From assembly GCF_001649575.2 (NCBI RefSeq), contig NC_051436.1, forward strand, positions 11,994,010-12,058,009: a DNA stretch of 64,000 bases, in the 5' to 3' direction. Under the pieces are notes generated by a model. That model did not search any database, was not told the DNA's origin, and saw only the letters and a program-made list of their open reading frames with translations. Source of the DNA: Kryptolebias marmoratus (lineage: Eukaryota > Chordata > Actinopteri > Cyprinodontiformes > Rivulidae). This document shows positions 20,583 to 33,994 of the stretch, piece by piece (positions within the stretch are counted from its first letter, which is position 1; each line of letters opens with the position of its first letter). The position numbers were made by a program, and so were the translations under genes.

Positions 20583-23500
20583 ATACTTGGTTCATATCCT
20601 TCAGAACTACATTTTATATTTAAGTAATCTGAATTATTGCTTTAAGGTAACTGAAATTAATGCTAAAGGTTTGAGAAATGATTTAAGCCTCCCAAAGTAT
20701 TTCAGATGCACATCAGTAGGTTGTCACTGACTTCTACCATAAGTAAACATAGAAAGAAGCTTACTAGAATACCTAATGTGAATTACAGCCATAATAAATT
20801 ACTACTGGTCACATCTGTGCAAAATGAATGGACTGAATTTTTCCCAAGGGATTTCTGGGTAAATTGTCATATTTACTACATTTCATGACAATAAAGAAAC
20901 TTTTGATTCAGGCTTTGTTCCTCCTTATAGAAATGAATGCATGGTGTAAACACATGAAAAGGATCCAATATGCTTTGAAGTAAAATGCACTATGAATCCA
21001 TAAATCAAACTATGAATTACTCATATCTCAGCATTGTGGCCATAGCTTTTTAAAAAAAAAATGGAATAAACAACATTAGTGTGGTAAAGCCACAGCCTTA
21101 TATATGTGATATTTGCTAATCAGATGAAATACAATCAGAATTAAAACCTCATTCTTGGCACAAGTAGAAAGCTGCTCCCTGTTCTTGACATCAGACTAAT
21201 TTCCAGACACTTTTAGGTAGATTAATTAAGAATAAATTAAGGGTTTCTCTGCTGGAATAAGGAGGTAACTTTTCTAGCATTTCCAGCACTGTCATGTCAG
21301 CCACACTAATGGGCTACATCAGACTGTGTGCTGTTCTGAATTGTACTATGTTGAAAGTGACATGTCTTACAAGAACAAACTTCTTAAAAAGATTGCCATC
21401 ACGTCTTCTACTTCAGACACGAGGCAGTCCTGATACCATCCGGTTTATAGAACAGGGGTGCGCCTGAAAATGGTACTCTCCGTTCCTGTACCTGGATCAG
21501 TCATCTAAATGCTTCACACACATCTTGACTGACGATGTTTAAAAGGGGAGGGGGGGGTTCTTCTTTTATATTGCAGCAGATAAGTACAGAAGACATCTGC
21601 ATTGGGCACTGTGTATACAATCTATCTTGCTAACTTTCTCACTGCCTCTTCCCCTAGCTGTCCTCTCAACCCTCTGGCTGAACACACTCTATTGTATTCC
21701 TCACGTTGAGTCGCTGGAAAAACTGTCACAAATACTGTAGTCCTGAGACATCATCTGGCTCTCTTTAGAGAGAAGCAGTGGTGGCTCTGTCTGCTGTGTG
21801 GTGTTTGCATGTGTGCTTGTGGGTGGGCTGCCATCCCACCACTGTCTCCTGTTGAACCGATTGGCATGGCAGTGGAGAGAGAAGACACTAATCTCATGTG
21901 CCAGGTTGAAGGCAGTGCACACGGTGCTATCACTTCCACAAATAAACAAGTTACTCTTACAGAAGTAATACTGCCACATTAAGTCACTGGATTGGATGAG
22001 TGACAGGCTACGTGGAAACTGAGAGTTTTATGGGCTTCCTTTACACATAAAAAGTGGTGTTTAATAGCAAAGAGTCATGGCTTTAATATTTAGAGGGTAT
22101 TTAGAGGGTGAGAAAATCAAAACACCATTAGAGGGGGTCTGCCAACATACAGTTTGCATTGGGGATTCTGTCTGCTTGCAATCATGGAAAACTAAAGGTC
22201 CACTCTGATTCAATTTTAGGTTTTACATATAAGGCCATAATAAAAATGATCTAATCTCAACCAGATACTAAAATGATTAAAATCTAATCTCAAGTGTAAA
22301 TAAACACACAACAGATTCCACCATGTCAAAAAATAAAGCAAAAATGGAACACCTGTGTGTAAAAAAAAAAAAAAACACTCCATCTTGTCCATCCTTGCTC
22401 CCATCCTTCCACAGGATTTAAGAGGTAAAGTGGCAGCCAAGTGCTGCTGATCAAATACACTTGATTACCTGTTATCAGCAAGTGTGACCACCTCTGTGAA
22501 AGCAGGATTTTTGGCAGCTTGCTGGTTTTGAAGTTTTCACATAGCTTCCATAAGGTCTTTTCATAATAGTCTGTAATTATGGCCTAAAAGATGAATCCCT
22601 TTTTAGGTTGAATCTGGCTGTGTACCAATACATCAGTTGAGTATTTGTGTTCCCACTGCTGTTCATTTCCTGAAGATGCTTCACAGTACTCAAGTCTAAT
22701 CTGATACATTTTGCTATTCTCAGAGGGATTCTAGGACACTTCCACACAGCCAAGCCACTGTAAATCTCCCATCCCTGTTACTGACATTCCACAAACCAAA
22801 CTCACCAAGCCATAGGAGTGGTCAGCTACAGCACCGTCATCAATTGCTTAGGGCCATTTGATTTGATTAGTTTCATTTTGATAAATACAGCTTTTTTTGG
22901 GTCCATATTTTGGGGTCATAGGATATTGACCACAATGCCCCAAAACCTCAACTAGTTAAGTGTCAGGCTGGTAAAACTTTGTGTGGAACCCCTCTGTGCT
23001 CCTGATCCCGACTGTATTTATTTTATTTAATGTTATTACTTTCGTGTGCTACTGACCTCTTGGCCAGGTCACCCTTGTAATTGAGATCTTGATTTCAATC
23101 AGGGATTTTTTTGTGTAAATATAAGTAATATGTTTGTTTTTTGGCAAAATTGTTTCCTTTTAGAGTTGTCAGTGGAGGTCACTGTAAAACTACCATAAAT
23201 CCCTGTGTTGACTTTAGGATGCTCTTTGTATAAAAAAACATGTGCTGTACATATTGTATGCTTTTGTGTTTTTTTAACCATTGACTGATTTTCCAATGAA
23301 TCAGTAAACTAGCCTTTCAGAGCATTTTTCTGAAGGAACTAAATGAAGCAATTTTTTCAGCCAGCTAAAAGCCTTAGTAAAAGACTTTTTAGGCGGTTGG
23401 CTTATTTTTGTTTTTTAATCATTTTATACAGAACATAATTAACAACAGTTTTACTTATCACTCCAGTGCAAATCCATTCTTTCTACCTGAAATGATTTTG

Positions 23501-26019
23501 ATGAAATGCTGTAGTAATGCAAGATTGTTTGTCGGATTCAGTGCCTCCTGATGGAAGGAAAATAATCAAGTCTGTACTACATTTTGGCTGAGCTAAAAGT
23601 AACTTTTCATTGCACTGAAAGTCTTCCATGAGTGGTTGAGCTGATAACATTCTGTGTTTTGGTGGCAGTAAGCACTGACAGTTGGATTTTCAAGCATTGA
23701 TGCACACATTTCTCTTTACCCTGCTTTGAACAAATACTGAAAAATATAATGACACCTATTTAATAATAATAGCAAGCTTCTCAGTACAACTTAGCTTTGC
23801 AGGTTTTGTCTGAGTAAACTACAACCTTTTTGGAACAATGTGCTTTGAACAGATAAGACTGAAGTGGAGCTGTTTAGACTTAATGTAGTGTGCTTTATTT
23901 AGTAAAACACAACATATATGCTCAAACACATCATACCAATTGACAAGAACAATGGTGGCACAGTGATGACTTGTTCTGCATCTAGAGAACCATAAACTTC
24001 CATAAACTTCTCTGTGTATACATAAGCATTCTAGAATCAGAAATGAAGCCATCTGTTTCACAGTTGAAGCTTGAAAATGGGCCAGAACAACTAACTTGAA
24101 GCAACAACGTAAAAGCTAGAGGGCCACTTCAAATTTTGTCCAAATCTTTGTTAAGTAACCCTTTTGCATGTTCACTGCTCAACTGAAACCTTACATGCTA
24201 CTGTCCCACTGCTGATACACTTCTGAACTGGCATTAATGGTAGTCACAGAGTCAAGTTGGTGTGTAAGTGCAATGTAGGCTCTGGACAGTATCACACAAT
24301 GCTCAGACTGTCAATGTTTTGGTCACTTAGAGTGTGCTTACTAAAAAGGAAATAAGCCAACAATGTTTTCCTGCTTCTGTTGGACATATGTGAACTACAG
24401 TTTTGAAGACTTCACAAGGTTGTCTTTTTGACACTGATAAAGCACAATGGATGTATGAAAAGGGCCATTACAATCAATTTTTTGTTATTTCTCAGTGTTT
24501 GTATACTAACTCTTAAAACATGGAGCTAACTTTTCCTACTTTATTTTAATATTACCTGCCCTAGTTTTATTATTCAGAAGAGTCTAATTCACCGCATATT
24601 ACCCTCACCCTGTCCCATATTTGTATAAAGCATTCAGACACCAGTTATTCATAATGTGCAGAAGAGGATATAAGCTTGTAATCTTCTCCTGAGCCTATCT
24701 ACCAAGTCAGTGGCATACACCAACTCAAATTCAGTCTTTTATTTTCACAGCAATCATGCACCAAAAGAGGTTAAAGGTCTTGCTCGAGGGCACACTCTCG
24801 GCAGTTGTAGATTGAGTGGTACATCCCCCTGCTATATGAACAAGTATTTGAAAGAGATGATGAAACCTGACAGTATAAATCCTTAACATCCCTTCTGTGA
24901 CACAGGTGATTTTGTCGTAAGGTTTATTGCATATTACTCAAAAGCATAGAGATGGGATGGTTAAAATTAAAACATAAATTGAAGCCCTAGTAGAAGCATG
25001 TGATTATTAATGAGGATGGGAGTGTGGCTGCTGACATTTGGGTGACATTGTGCACAAAACCATCTGTTTTGTTTTGTCAAGACAGCTTTCTCCCTGGGGT
25101 TCCTGCCGCTCAGCGTCATCAAATCCATGTGGATTTGCCATGTGTGTTTATAATTATATGTGTTGCATTACTATACATGCAAGAATGAACGCACAATAGG
25201 GGGCTCTTGAGCAGTAGGTGCATTAAGTGAAATGAGCTGAAGCTTCAGCTCTTGCATTCAACACATTTTCCTCTTGAGAGAGGGGGTAGCCAGTACAGGT
25301 TTTGGTAAAGGGTTTAGACATATCCCCTTGTGTGACACACACTGTAGCTCCCACCCCCGGCTGTTCTCTTCATTCCATAGGGTGCAGCAAGACAGGGACA
25401 GCAGGAAGTAAACAAGGTGGCCTTAGAAGTTATGTAGTACACATTCGGCCTGTATGTGTCACAAAAAAAAAAAAAATTGTACAGCTATGCTGATCCACAG
25501 TGAAAAATGCATTGTGTTAGAATAAAGACTGACAAAGCAACTTTGTGGGGGGTGCACTATTTTAAGTAGGACTCCTCACCATGGCAACATCAGATGACAA
25601 GTTGCACAGTTTTTGTCAGCCCTTAAAATTTGGTCACTTCTGGCTCAAAAAAAAACAAAAAAAAAAACATTACCACCACCAACAACAACAACAACAAAAA
25701 GTCACAAAACCTAATACTTCAGATTGGTGACTCAAGTACCTGGTGTACGTTATTATTTAGTAGCCTTGTCTGCTCAATGAAGTAAGACTGTATGCAAAGG
25801 TTTTGCTGTAGTTGAACAATTAGGTTCTGCAGTATCTCCAGCACAAACTTAAGCATGTAAACATCTAAGGAACTTGGGGTTGTAGGCTAGGTTAAAGATG
25901 GGACTATGACATCATTGTTTTCAAAAGGTTGCATTTTAGCTGTTTATGTAAATGTAAAGGTGATGTTTTAAGTGTGGGGTTACGGAAAATTGGTTTTTAT
26001 TACCAATGTCATTGGGCAA
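20583..26019. other. Noncoding DNA, nothing recognised
   Basis: About 5.4 kb of AT-rich DNA without credible coding sequence. Homopolymer runs occur near 22361-22375, 25460-25474 and 25648-25668. A short segment around 24765-24800 (ggtcttgctcgagggcacac) resembles the end of the family E repeat. Confidence 0.4.
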
Positions 26020-26125
26020 GAAGTGGGGTATACCGCAGACAGGTCGCCAGTCTATCACAGGACCACATAGAGACAAACAATCATTCACACTCAACACTCA
26101 CATCGACACTCACATTCAACTTGAA
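26020..26125 (+). repeat. SINE-like teleost repeat family F (copy 1)
   Basis: Contains ggggtataccgcagacaggt, gccagtctatcacaggacca and agagacaaacaatcattcac. This is the ending of a very common fish interspersed repeat. Other copies are at 35140-35305 and 37158-37350. Confidence 0.75.
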
Positions 26126-27084
26126 AGTGTTTTATTAAATGAGTTACTTTCAGTATGCACAGATTTTGTGAAAAAAAAAATATGTGAGAAGAAAACAAGT
26201 TTACACTTCTTTAAAATGAATGTAACCCAATAGGAAACAAAAGAGAGAAGGGAAGTGGTTGCCAAAACCAGAAGTTTACAACCTTTAAAAAAAGGTCTTG
26301 CAAATGTTGCAATTTGCTCAACCTCACCATTTTCAAATGCAGATTAATTATGCAAATAAATGCATGCAAAATGTGTATACAAAGACCCCGATCTACCATG
26401 AAACATCAAAGACAAAGCAGAATCCTTGTTAGAATAATGAATGCATAATTAGTTTTTTATGTGTCACAAGAGTATTTTGTTAGCTAGGGTTTACTCTATA
26501 GAAGGGATGCATTAAAAATAAATAACTGAGTTAAACAGATAGCATGAGAAAGGCCTCTTTCCCAAGAGAATTGTCTCAAAGATCTCTGTTTTTTCATTAT
26601 GTTAATTGTATTAGACTGCATGGATAGCCAGATGTATTGATCTTAGCAGAAGCTGAAATGAGCTAATCAATTAGTTTGGATGGGTGAAGGGATGGCTGAC
26701 CAGACAGAGATTGAAGACTCATCCTAAAATCACTCCTCTGTTGGTGGGGACTTCACATTCAGGCCTAGGTCAACAGCTTTTGTAAATGTACCTGTAATAA
26801 ATTATTTATAAGCAAATGTTGTGGGCAGTGTCTCGTTGGTATGTAAAAGAGATATGTAAACAGAAACCAGCAGGTTGAGCCAGTGGTAAACTGTAGATTA
26901 TTGTGGGTCAACAGATGAATGGCTTGGACTGAATTCATTTGCTGACGTATGTCAATATGTTCATGTCTAACAGTACATGAGAACATAAATTAACTTGCAC
27001 AAATAGGAGCAAGATCAGAAGAAGTACTGAAGACTGTAGCTATAATGATTTAGCTCCTAGGTTCACATAGAGTGCTATTTATCA

Positions 27085-27990
27085 ACCGCCCCCGAATGGC
27101 ATGGCCACCACAGCAAATAAACATTAAAAAATACAAAATTGGCTATAACTCAGTCACATTTACAGATATTAAACTGAAATTTGGTGTGGCAGTAGCTGAG
27201 AGTCATGCACAACTCATATTACCATTATCTATGGGAGTCAATTGTCTGTCTTTTAGCAAAATATCTCATGAAATGCTTAAAGATGAACTGAAACATGTTT
27301 TGAAGCCAGCACCAGTGAAAATGTAGCCATAAAATATGTTTTTTGTAGAAATTTTCAATCAAAAATAAAAAAAATACTATATTTTTTTGGTAATTCTGAA
27401 TATTGAAGAAACCACTTGTGTGTTTTGGCCTTTTTCCGTGACCACCCCAGAACTGTGGCGACCACTGAGCTGCTGAGGTTCGGCCATTCATCAGTGAGTG
27501 GATGAATACCGGTACAATATAGTTGGAATTAATTGTTCAAACTGGTCAGAAAATACCACTAGAGTTTCATTTTTTGGCTTCCCGAAAGACAAAAACCTTC
27601 CTCATATTTGGATCCATAAGCTCTGATGTGGAAATTACAATGTATACTCTGCATTGTGAAATATTTTTGCTTAAAATATTGGCATTAGCTATTGGCATCA
27701 ACCCTGTTTGTCTGTTGGCAAAATATCTCATGAATAACTGGACATATTTTAGGGAAACTCTCAGAAAGTAATGCCTAAATGTACATCTACAGCTCATTAA
27801 CTTTTAGAGTCAACCCAATTCAGGATGGCCACCCCAGCTCAACATTAGCCAACACAAAAATAACTGTATCTCAGTCAATTTTACAGACATTAAGCTAAAA
27901 TTTGTTTTGGTAGTAGCTGAGTCACTGTGAGTCATTCACGAGGCACACCTTGAGTACTAACATATTGCGTGAAATTACACATAATGTAAT
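27085..27990. repeat. Cluster of diverged copies of one repeat (family G)
   Basis: The block taactcagtcacatttacag, then ttaaactgaaatttggt and gtagctgagagtcat (27145-27210), recurs as gtatctcagtcaattttaca, ttaagctaaaatttgtt and gtagctgagtcac (27865-27930). The block ttagcaaaatatctcatgaa (27254) recurs at 27716 (ttggcaaaatatctcatgaa). At least two to three decayed copies lie in direct orientation within 0.9 kb. Class unknown. Confidence 0.7.
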
Positions 27991-28682
27991 TTTTAGGGTT
28001 TCACCAAAATGTATAAAAGTCTGTCCTTTCTCAGCATAAGATAATCTTTAGTTGAAAACTCTAGCATAAAAGACAGTGGGCGATTTACATTCCTTCAAAG
28101 AATGGTAAGCTTTCAATTTTGTTTTGTTTTCTTGGAGGTCTTAATGGATAAAAGAGCTGTAAAATCCTGTTATTTCTTTATTGCAGTGATGAAGACTGAA
28201 AATTGCTTCTCCTCCAAGCAGTGTAATGACAATTACTATTTAGTTGCTGCTCTATGGACTTTAGATTATACTACAGTCATCTGTAGCAAAATCCAGCCCA
28301 GTATTGTGACAATATAGGAAAACAGGGAACGAGGCTAAACTCTTTTACTACTGCAAAGTAGTAGTAAAAAGACGAGTTGCTTGCTTTTATTCTCACTGTG
28401 AGTTGAAAGTACTGTCAGTCAATTATCTTACATAGTTGCACCATGTTTGTGTCCTTTGTAAATGATGAGAAAAGTGAACTAACATTCACCTACAAGGCCT
28501 AACTGTAGTTGAATGAAATTTTACTTTCAAATCTAATTTAACCAAAATATAATAAGTGGCCCTGTCTTTTTGAACACCGAATTATGCTTGGGTTCCATAA
28601 AATGTGTTGAAAGTGCTTGGCAGCACCACAAACACAATGCCAAAGGACTGCCAATCTAAAACGTTTGTTTTTTTTGTGGCAG
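27991..28682. other. Noncoding DNA with a TATAAAAG and a short hairpin
   Basis: TATAAAAG is at 28013-28020. An inverted repeat, cttttactact with agtagtaaaa, is at about 28341-28369. No gene could be anchored to either. Confidence 0.35.
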
Positions 28683-28836
28683 AAAGAGAACTGTCTTTGT
28701 TGACCTAAACCTTACCCAGCTGAAGTACCCCACAAAGAATGAGTTCATAGATGTAGGACAGAGGGATTACAAGCAGTGGTATCATTACTTTTATGTAGTA
28801 ATGGTCAAGGAATGTCTACACACAAAACCAGTCACA
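28683..28836 (+). CDS. Possible internal exon, unrecognised
   Basis: Bounded by acceptor gttttttttgtggcag and donor GTAAGC, and open for 51 codons after one leading base, ending in phase 0. The peptide has a run of aromatic residues (QWYHYFY) and two further blocks, FVDLNLTQLKYPT and EFIDVGQRDYK, that look like real protein composition. I do not recognise it. A start codon and earlier exons were not found. Confidence 0.25.
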
Positions 28837-28982
28837 GTAAGCTTTAAGTCTTAACCTTTCATTTAACCAAGTTGATATTAAATGTTGATATACAAAATCA
28901 TGACAATCAATACAGTTGCTAAAAATGGTAAATCTACTTGTGGTTACATTAGTAAATACAAACATGTCAAGACTGTGTTTAG

Positions 28983-29072
28983 GTTTTGGACATGGAAACA
29001 ACTGTATCCCACCCTCTAACCTCTCAGGACAAGACGTGTCTGAATTGCATGTTCCCTAATGACAATGTTTAA
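28983..29072 (+). CDS. Possible terminal exon following 28683-28836
   Basis: Starts after a weak acceptor (actgtgtttag) and is open in phase 0, as required by the upstream candidate exon, for 29 codons to TAA at 29070-29072. Contains a C-L-N-C pair. The intron would be 146 nt. Confidence 0.2.
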   Translation, partial: VLDMETTVSHPLTSQDKTCLNCMFPNDNV

Positions 29073-30284
29073 CCATTATTTCCAGAAGCTGTTTTACAAA
29101 ATACACTATAAGCGCTAAGCGCTGATAATGAAAATCTCCACAAGTTTGTTGAAGGAAAACAGCAGCCCATTTCTGCAGCTAAGGGGTGTTTCACTTGCCA
29201 TTCAATACCAATCGCCAATTGGTCAGTTGCTGATAAGCCTAGTGGCTTGATTGACAAATTGTGTCATGTCAGTTAGCTTACTAGCATAGCTAATCCACAG
29301 AAACCAAGCTAAAACAACAAAAAATTAAAGGGAAGTTTGATGAATGTTAACTTTTAGATTAAAGTCAGCAAGATTTTTCAATGCATCTATAAAACAGAGG
29401 TCTTATGCTGTGCTTTAGAGCCTTTTGGAAGCTACTTGTTCTTTATTTCTCATTATCACAATTCTCTTTGGCTTCTGGGTGATTTCTTTTGGTTTAACAG
29501 TAATGAGAAGTGCAGCACAGTGGCAGAGCTAGCTGTGCACTGTGGGATGGAAATGGCTTTGTGTCTATCAAAGTGTCAAAAAGGAACATAGCTGTGTTGC
29601 ACTCTGGCCTTGAACCACAGGGTGAGTTACAAACTCACACACACACACCTACATTTTCACCGTAGTGCAAGGCTGATCCAATCACAAGTCAGCACCTATG
29701 TTTGTGATCTGGTGTCCAAGTATGAGCGAGTGACAAACAAGTTGAGAGATGTGGATAGAAGACAAAATCAAAAAGGGAAAAGGGTTAATTACCCTTCTGG
29801 GTCTCAAGTGCTACAAGACACAAAAAGAGACTGCACTTGCATGTGTGTTTTCCGGCCCTCACACAGCTGATCCGTACATTATACATTTATCCGCATGGGA
29901 AATAATGAGCTCACCAAGATCATTCTCTCAGAAAAAGAAATCTATTGCATTTTCATGCCTGGTGCCCTGTGCATGTTAACAACATGAGGCAAGGAGCAAA
30001 ACCAACTCTCCCACCATGCACCTCTCTTACTCACTTTCTCTTTTTTCGCCCCTTCTATTAAGCTTGTCCCTTTGGCTGTTATCCATACAAAAATTAGAGC
30101 ATATGTTAGGATGACAGAGCAGCCACCAAATAAAATACATAAAGTAGGTAAAATTACCAAACAAAAAGAGAATAGGAGCAGATGTGAATGTGACGCCACC
30201 ATCTTGACAGCTGGCGGCATTTAGGCATGTTGTCTGCAGCACTTAAGTATTGTTGAGATCTTTTGAAGATGGGTTTTGTGAAAG
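29073..30284. other. Noncoding DNA, nothing recognised
   Basis: A short (CA)n lies at 29636-29648. No gene or named repeat. Confidence 0.4.
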
Positions 30285-30500
30285 GGTTAGGAGCAAATAA
30301 TATATTGCCTGTTGTAGATAACTCTTTCATCAACATCAGTTTAAAAAATATAGAATGTATGTAGCTAACAGCTAATCCAAGCGGGGCTGAGACCAAAGCG
30401 GGTTGCTGACATCCTCGAACTACTTGAAAAATTTCATTAAACTCTATTTTTCGAAGTTTCACAAGGTTGCCAAGTTTGCAATAAATGGACATTTTCATTA
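30285..30500 (+). repeat. Dispersed repeat family A (copy)
   Basis: Shares ttgcctgttgtagataactc, gctaacagctaatccaagc, gagaccaaagcgggttgctg and caaggttgccaagtttgcaa with the copies near 38690, 52960, 58075 and 60300-60665 (inverted). Confidence 0.7.
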
Positions 30501-30519
30501 TAATAAAAATTAAACCTCT

Positions 30520-30745
30520 ACACTTTTGCATGACATGATTTCTTTAGTTTGTTGTGCTTTCTCAGCCAAACAATGTCTGTGTTACTATGAGAATGTAGGT
30601 GTTTTGAGGCTATTTAATATATCAGTCTGCTAGGAGATGAGTAAACTATTGAGCTGAAGAAATGCTCCAATCATTCCCGCAGTAACACGGACATTGTTGG
30701 GTTGAAGAAAACAGCAACTAAACAGTCTTATGCAAAGTATAGCAA
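30520..30745. mobile_element. Palindromic MITE, family B (copy 2)
   Basis: The left arm (cttttgcatgacatgatttc, then tttagtttgttgtgctttct and acaatgtctgtgttac) returns inverted at the right arm (gtaacacggacattgttggg, agaaaacagcaactaaacag and cttatgcaaag). About 60 nt per arm. Directly downstream of a family A copy. Confidence 0.75.
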
Positions 30746-33089
30746 TTTAATAACCAATTAAATTACTAATTTCATTACAGATAAAATCCCATTGGTAAGT
30801 ATTTAACAGAACATCACTTTAAAAATAACCAGACTGTCTTTTTAAAGCATTTACAAAGGATAAACACGTTTTTGCCTTGAGACGAATGGTGGCAACTTTG
30901 ATCTTTAATGAAGGTTTTTGTTTGTTTGTTTTGTTCTAATGGGAAATTCTGCAAATTGTTTGTGAGACTTGGGCTGCAGTAAATAAAGGCATTCATCATT
31001 TGTCAAGGAATGTTTTATAAGAACAGAAAGCCTGGATGTTAGATGTAAGAGGATAGTGTTGGGTGTTTGATGGTCAATCAACTAGTCACCTTTTTCCCAA
31101 TCCCTTTCCCTCACAGTGTACTGCCATGAATTTGTCATTTTTCTGCCTCCTCCAGATCTGTCTCCCATTTTCTTCTCCCCCCTGCTCACTTTCTCTTATG
31201 TAAGTAGTTCTCATTAATCACAGCCCGGCTCCAACTACTAAGACCTGTATGGATTTTTGTCAAATTGCTTCTGCCACATAAATCTAGTACATATAAATTT
31301 GTGTGCATTCAACTCTCAACTGATATGTGATTAATGGGTGGGAGTACATTTGCCCGTTCCACTGCAGTTTGTTTGGCCTCACAACTAGCAGCCCACTGTT
31401 CATACCTCATGCTTGGCGGGGCTCATGTGATTAGCTAATTTGCTGCTGCAGGTCATTGTGGGAGATCTATCATCTGACAGTGGGGGTCACAGGGAGTCTT
31501 GTGGATAATGACTGTGGAGAGCTTGCACACACTGGAAAGATATCACTCAAAGCTTCACTCTGTCTGTCTGCTCACTGCTTCACCACATTTCTGTTTTAAT
31601 TTAAAGGGACAGATTAAAGGGTTGTATATAAATACTGTACAATTATAAATTCAAAATGGAGGATGTTCACAGACAATAAGATGTTTGTATTGTGACAAAT
31701 TCATGCCATGCCTATCTATGTGTGTATATGTTTGTGTGTGTTGTTGTCAATAGTGAAGTTAGACTGAATGATTGGCTCACTCATTATTTAAGCCAAATTA
31801 TTCCAAAAAATAAAAAATAATAAAAATCAGCATTAGCCATGTCATTAGCATACCAAAACCAATTAAAAGACAGGCACGTTTCTCGACAGAACCCAATGTT
31901 GTTACACTTGACTTTCATAGCAGGGTTATTTTTACTGGTTTAAGCAGTAAAATGTCTGAAACAGAAAATGTTTTTTTAAAGCACTTATTAGATACCTTTC
32001 GCTTCCTTGATTTTTTTTTCGCCTGAATAAAAAAAAACAAAAAAACATACATGTATTTGTGATTCTTACTCATCTAAAAAGTTGAAAAAAGAAAAACAAC
32101 AAAGACCTTAATTTCTTCTGATTAATCTTACTTTTCATTCTAATTACAGCAAAATGTAGTAAAAATCAAACCCAAAGAATACTATTTGTATTACAATGCT
32201 GATAGGTTTTCAGCAGTCAACAATCCTGGCTTTAAAAAAATGTAATCCCAATATACTCTGCATAATAAATTCATCCTGATTACTCATTTCCAACTAGGAA
32301 ACCTTCATTTCAACAGATTAGACATGATCATAGGGTGAAGCTTCCACTGTATGTGTGTCCATCTTTGCTGTGAAGGCAATAAAATTACCTGTAATGACAT
32401 TATCCCCGAGGGCGTTGTCTCCGAGAAAATAAACTGTAGAGAGAATTTATGTGATCACAATTAAATCAAAGTTATTGCGGGAGTTTCCTCATGAACTTGT
32501 TTATTTGTTCCAACCATAACACATAAAAAAAGTTGGTCCTCAATCCCTCTGTGCATTCATAAAATAAACATGAAATAGAAATCAATTTAACACGGCCCTA
32601 ACTGCTATTCCTCGGATGCCATTTCCCACGGTTGCGCTGGAAAAATAAAATTTAAAGACAATAAAAATGTCATAAATTGTAGATATCAAACAGTTTCCTC
32701 TAAGGTTTATGGTTAAATTCCCCTCGCTGATGTGATTTTAAGTCGTTATTTCACACCAGTGAGCATGAAAAGGAATTGGAATTTATATTGAAATGGTTTG
32801 CTTTGTGTTTGATATTGTAGAGGTGATCAATGATTTCATTAATTAGCCTCCCATATTTGAGCTTTGGGAACAGTATCTTTTATATTCTCCCTATCTTTCA
32901 TGTGCTCTGTACTATACTGAGGCGGTCCCCCCTCCTTTCCTCTGCCTGTAGCGTTTTCTGCCTCTCTGTCATCGGCGTTTTCTCATATGCTCCCTGAGCA
33001 ACACTGCAGTAGAAAGTACTTTAATTCAGGCAGTTCCTCAATAATTTTAAACTTCACCTTATATTTTTCAGTTAGACCTTGCACTCCTG
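30746..33089. other. Noncoding DNA with patches resembling conserved elements
   Basis: No coding sequence. Segments 31200-31520 and 32395-32900 have balanced composition and many TAAT/ATTA cores, unlike the surrounding simple AT-rich DNA. This is only an impression of composition. Confidence 0.35.
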
Positions 33090-33157
33090 ACAGTGTGTGT
33101 GTGTGGTTTCTCTTTTGGGGTGGTGTGTTTGTGTGTGTGTGTGTGTGAGGGGGGGGG
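33090..33157. repeat. (TG)n microsatellite, interrupted, with a G run
   Basis: Two GT tracts separated by ggtttctcttttggggtggt, ending in a run of eight to nine G near 33150-33157. Confidence 0.9.
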
Positions 33158-33499
33158 TGTCTTTTTCAGCTTTGAACATATATACACAACAGCATGCCAG
33201 TGTCAGGAGATGTAATTACTGGTGATAATGGTCCCACTGTGTTTATTGCCGCTCGTGAAACTGTGTCAGGTGCTTGTAAATCTGTTGTAAAACTCAGTAA
33301 AACATTCCTGAGTGTACTATTCATTGTATTGGTGACATACAAATAAAGATGACAAACAGATATGTCAGAAAGTAAATAAATTGACAAAGGTGAGAAAGCG
33401 AAACAAAACAAATCACTAAAACCTGTAATATTAGTCTTGATGCATTTGAAGTTGGTAAGAAATAAGGCACCTTTCAGTTCATTTTAACTGATCTGAGGC

Positions 33500-33501
<2 letters not shown>

Positions 33502-33558
<57 letters not shown>

Positions 33559-33594
33559 AATATATATATATATATATGGAGAGAGAGAGAGAGA
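33502..33594. repeat. (TA)n followed by (GA)n microsatellite
   Basis: About 27 TA units at 33502-33556, a ggaa interruption, about 8 more TA units, then (GA)n at 33578-33594. Likely to be length-variable. Confidence 0.97.
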
Positions 33595-33994
33595 ATGATT
33601 AAAACCTTTCTATTTGTCTCGTTACATGATTGGTGAAAGGCTTCCTGGTATTAGGAAAACTATCAATTGCAATATTATTGATGAATACTGAAATGACAAT
33701 GACATTTGCAATAAACCCATATGTTCTGTCATTACATCGTTCACAAAACTCTCCAAGTGTCAGCTGTGAGCGTTAAGAGGACTGAGGGTTCATCTGATTG
33801 CCAAATAATTGTGTGAATGCTGATAAAGCATTTATACTGTTTTTCTGTTTAGAGTTTCTTCTGTACATTTTTTAGTCTGCAACTACTTTCACATAGTTTC
33901 AGCAATTTAAACCATTCAAGCACTTTATCACAACGTTTTAAAATTATTTTCCTAAGTTTGTGTCATTTAGAAGAATGGGGGTTTTATATTTGAC

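Noticed and set aside
28102..28317. 71-aa ORF near TATAAAAG with an apparent ATG-GTAAGC exon edge
   Set aside because: The TATA-like box and early donor look attractive, but the downstream acceptor leads to a peptide with no homology I recognise and no in-phase link to 28683.
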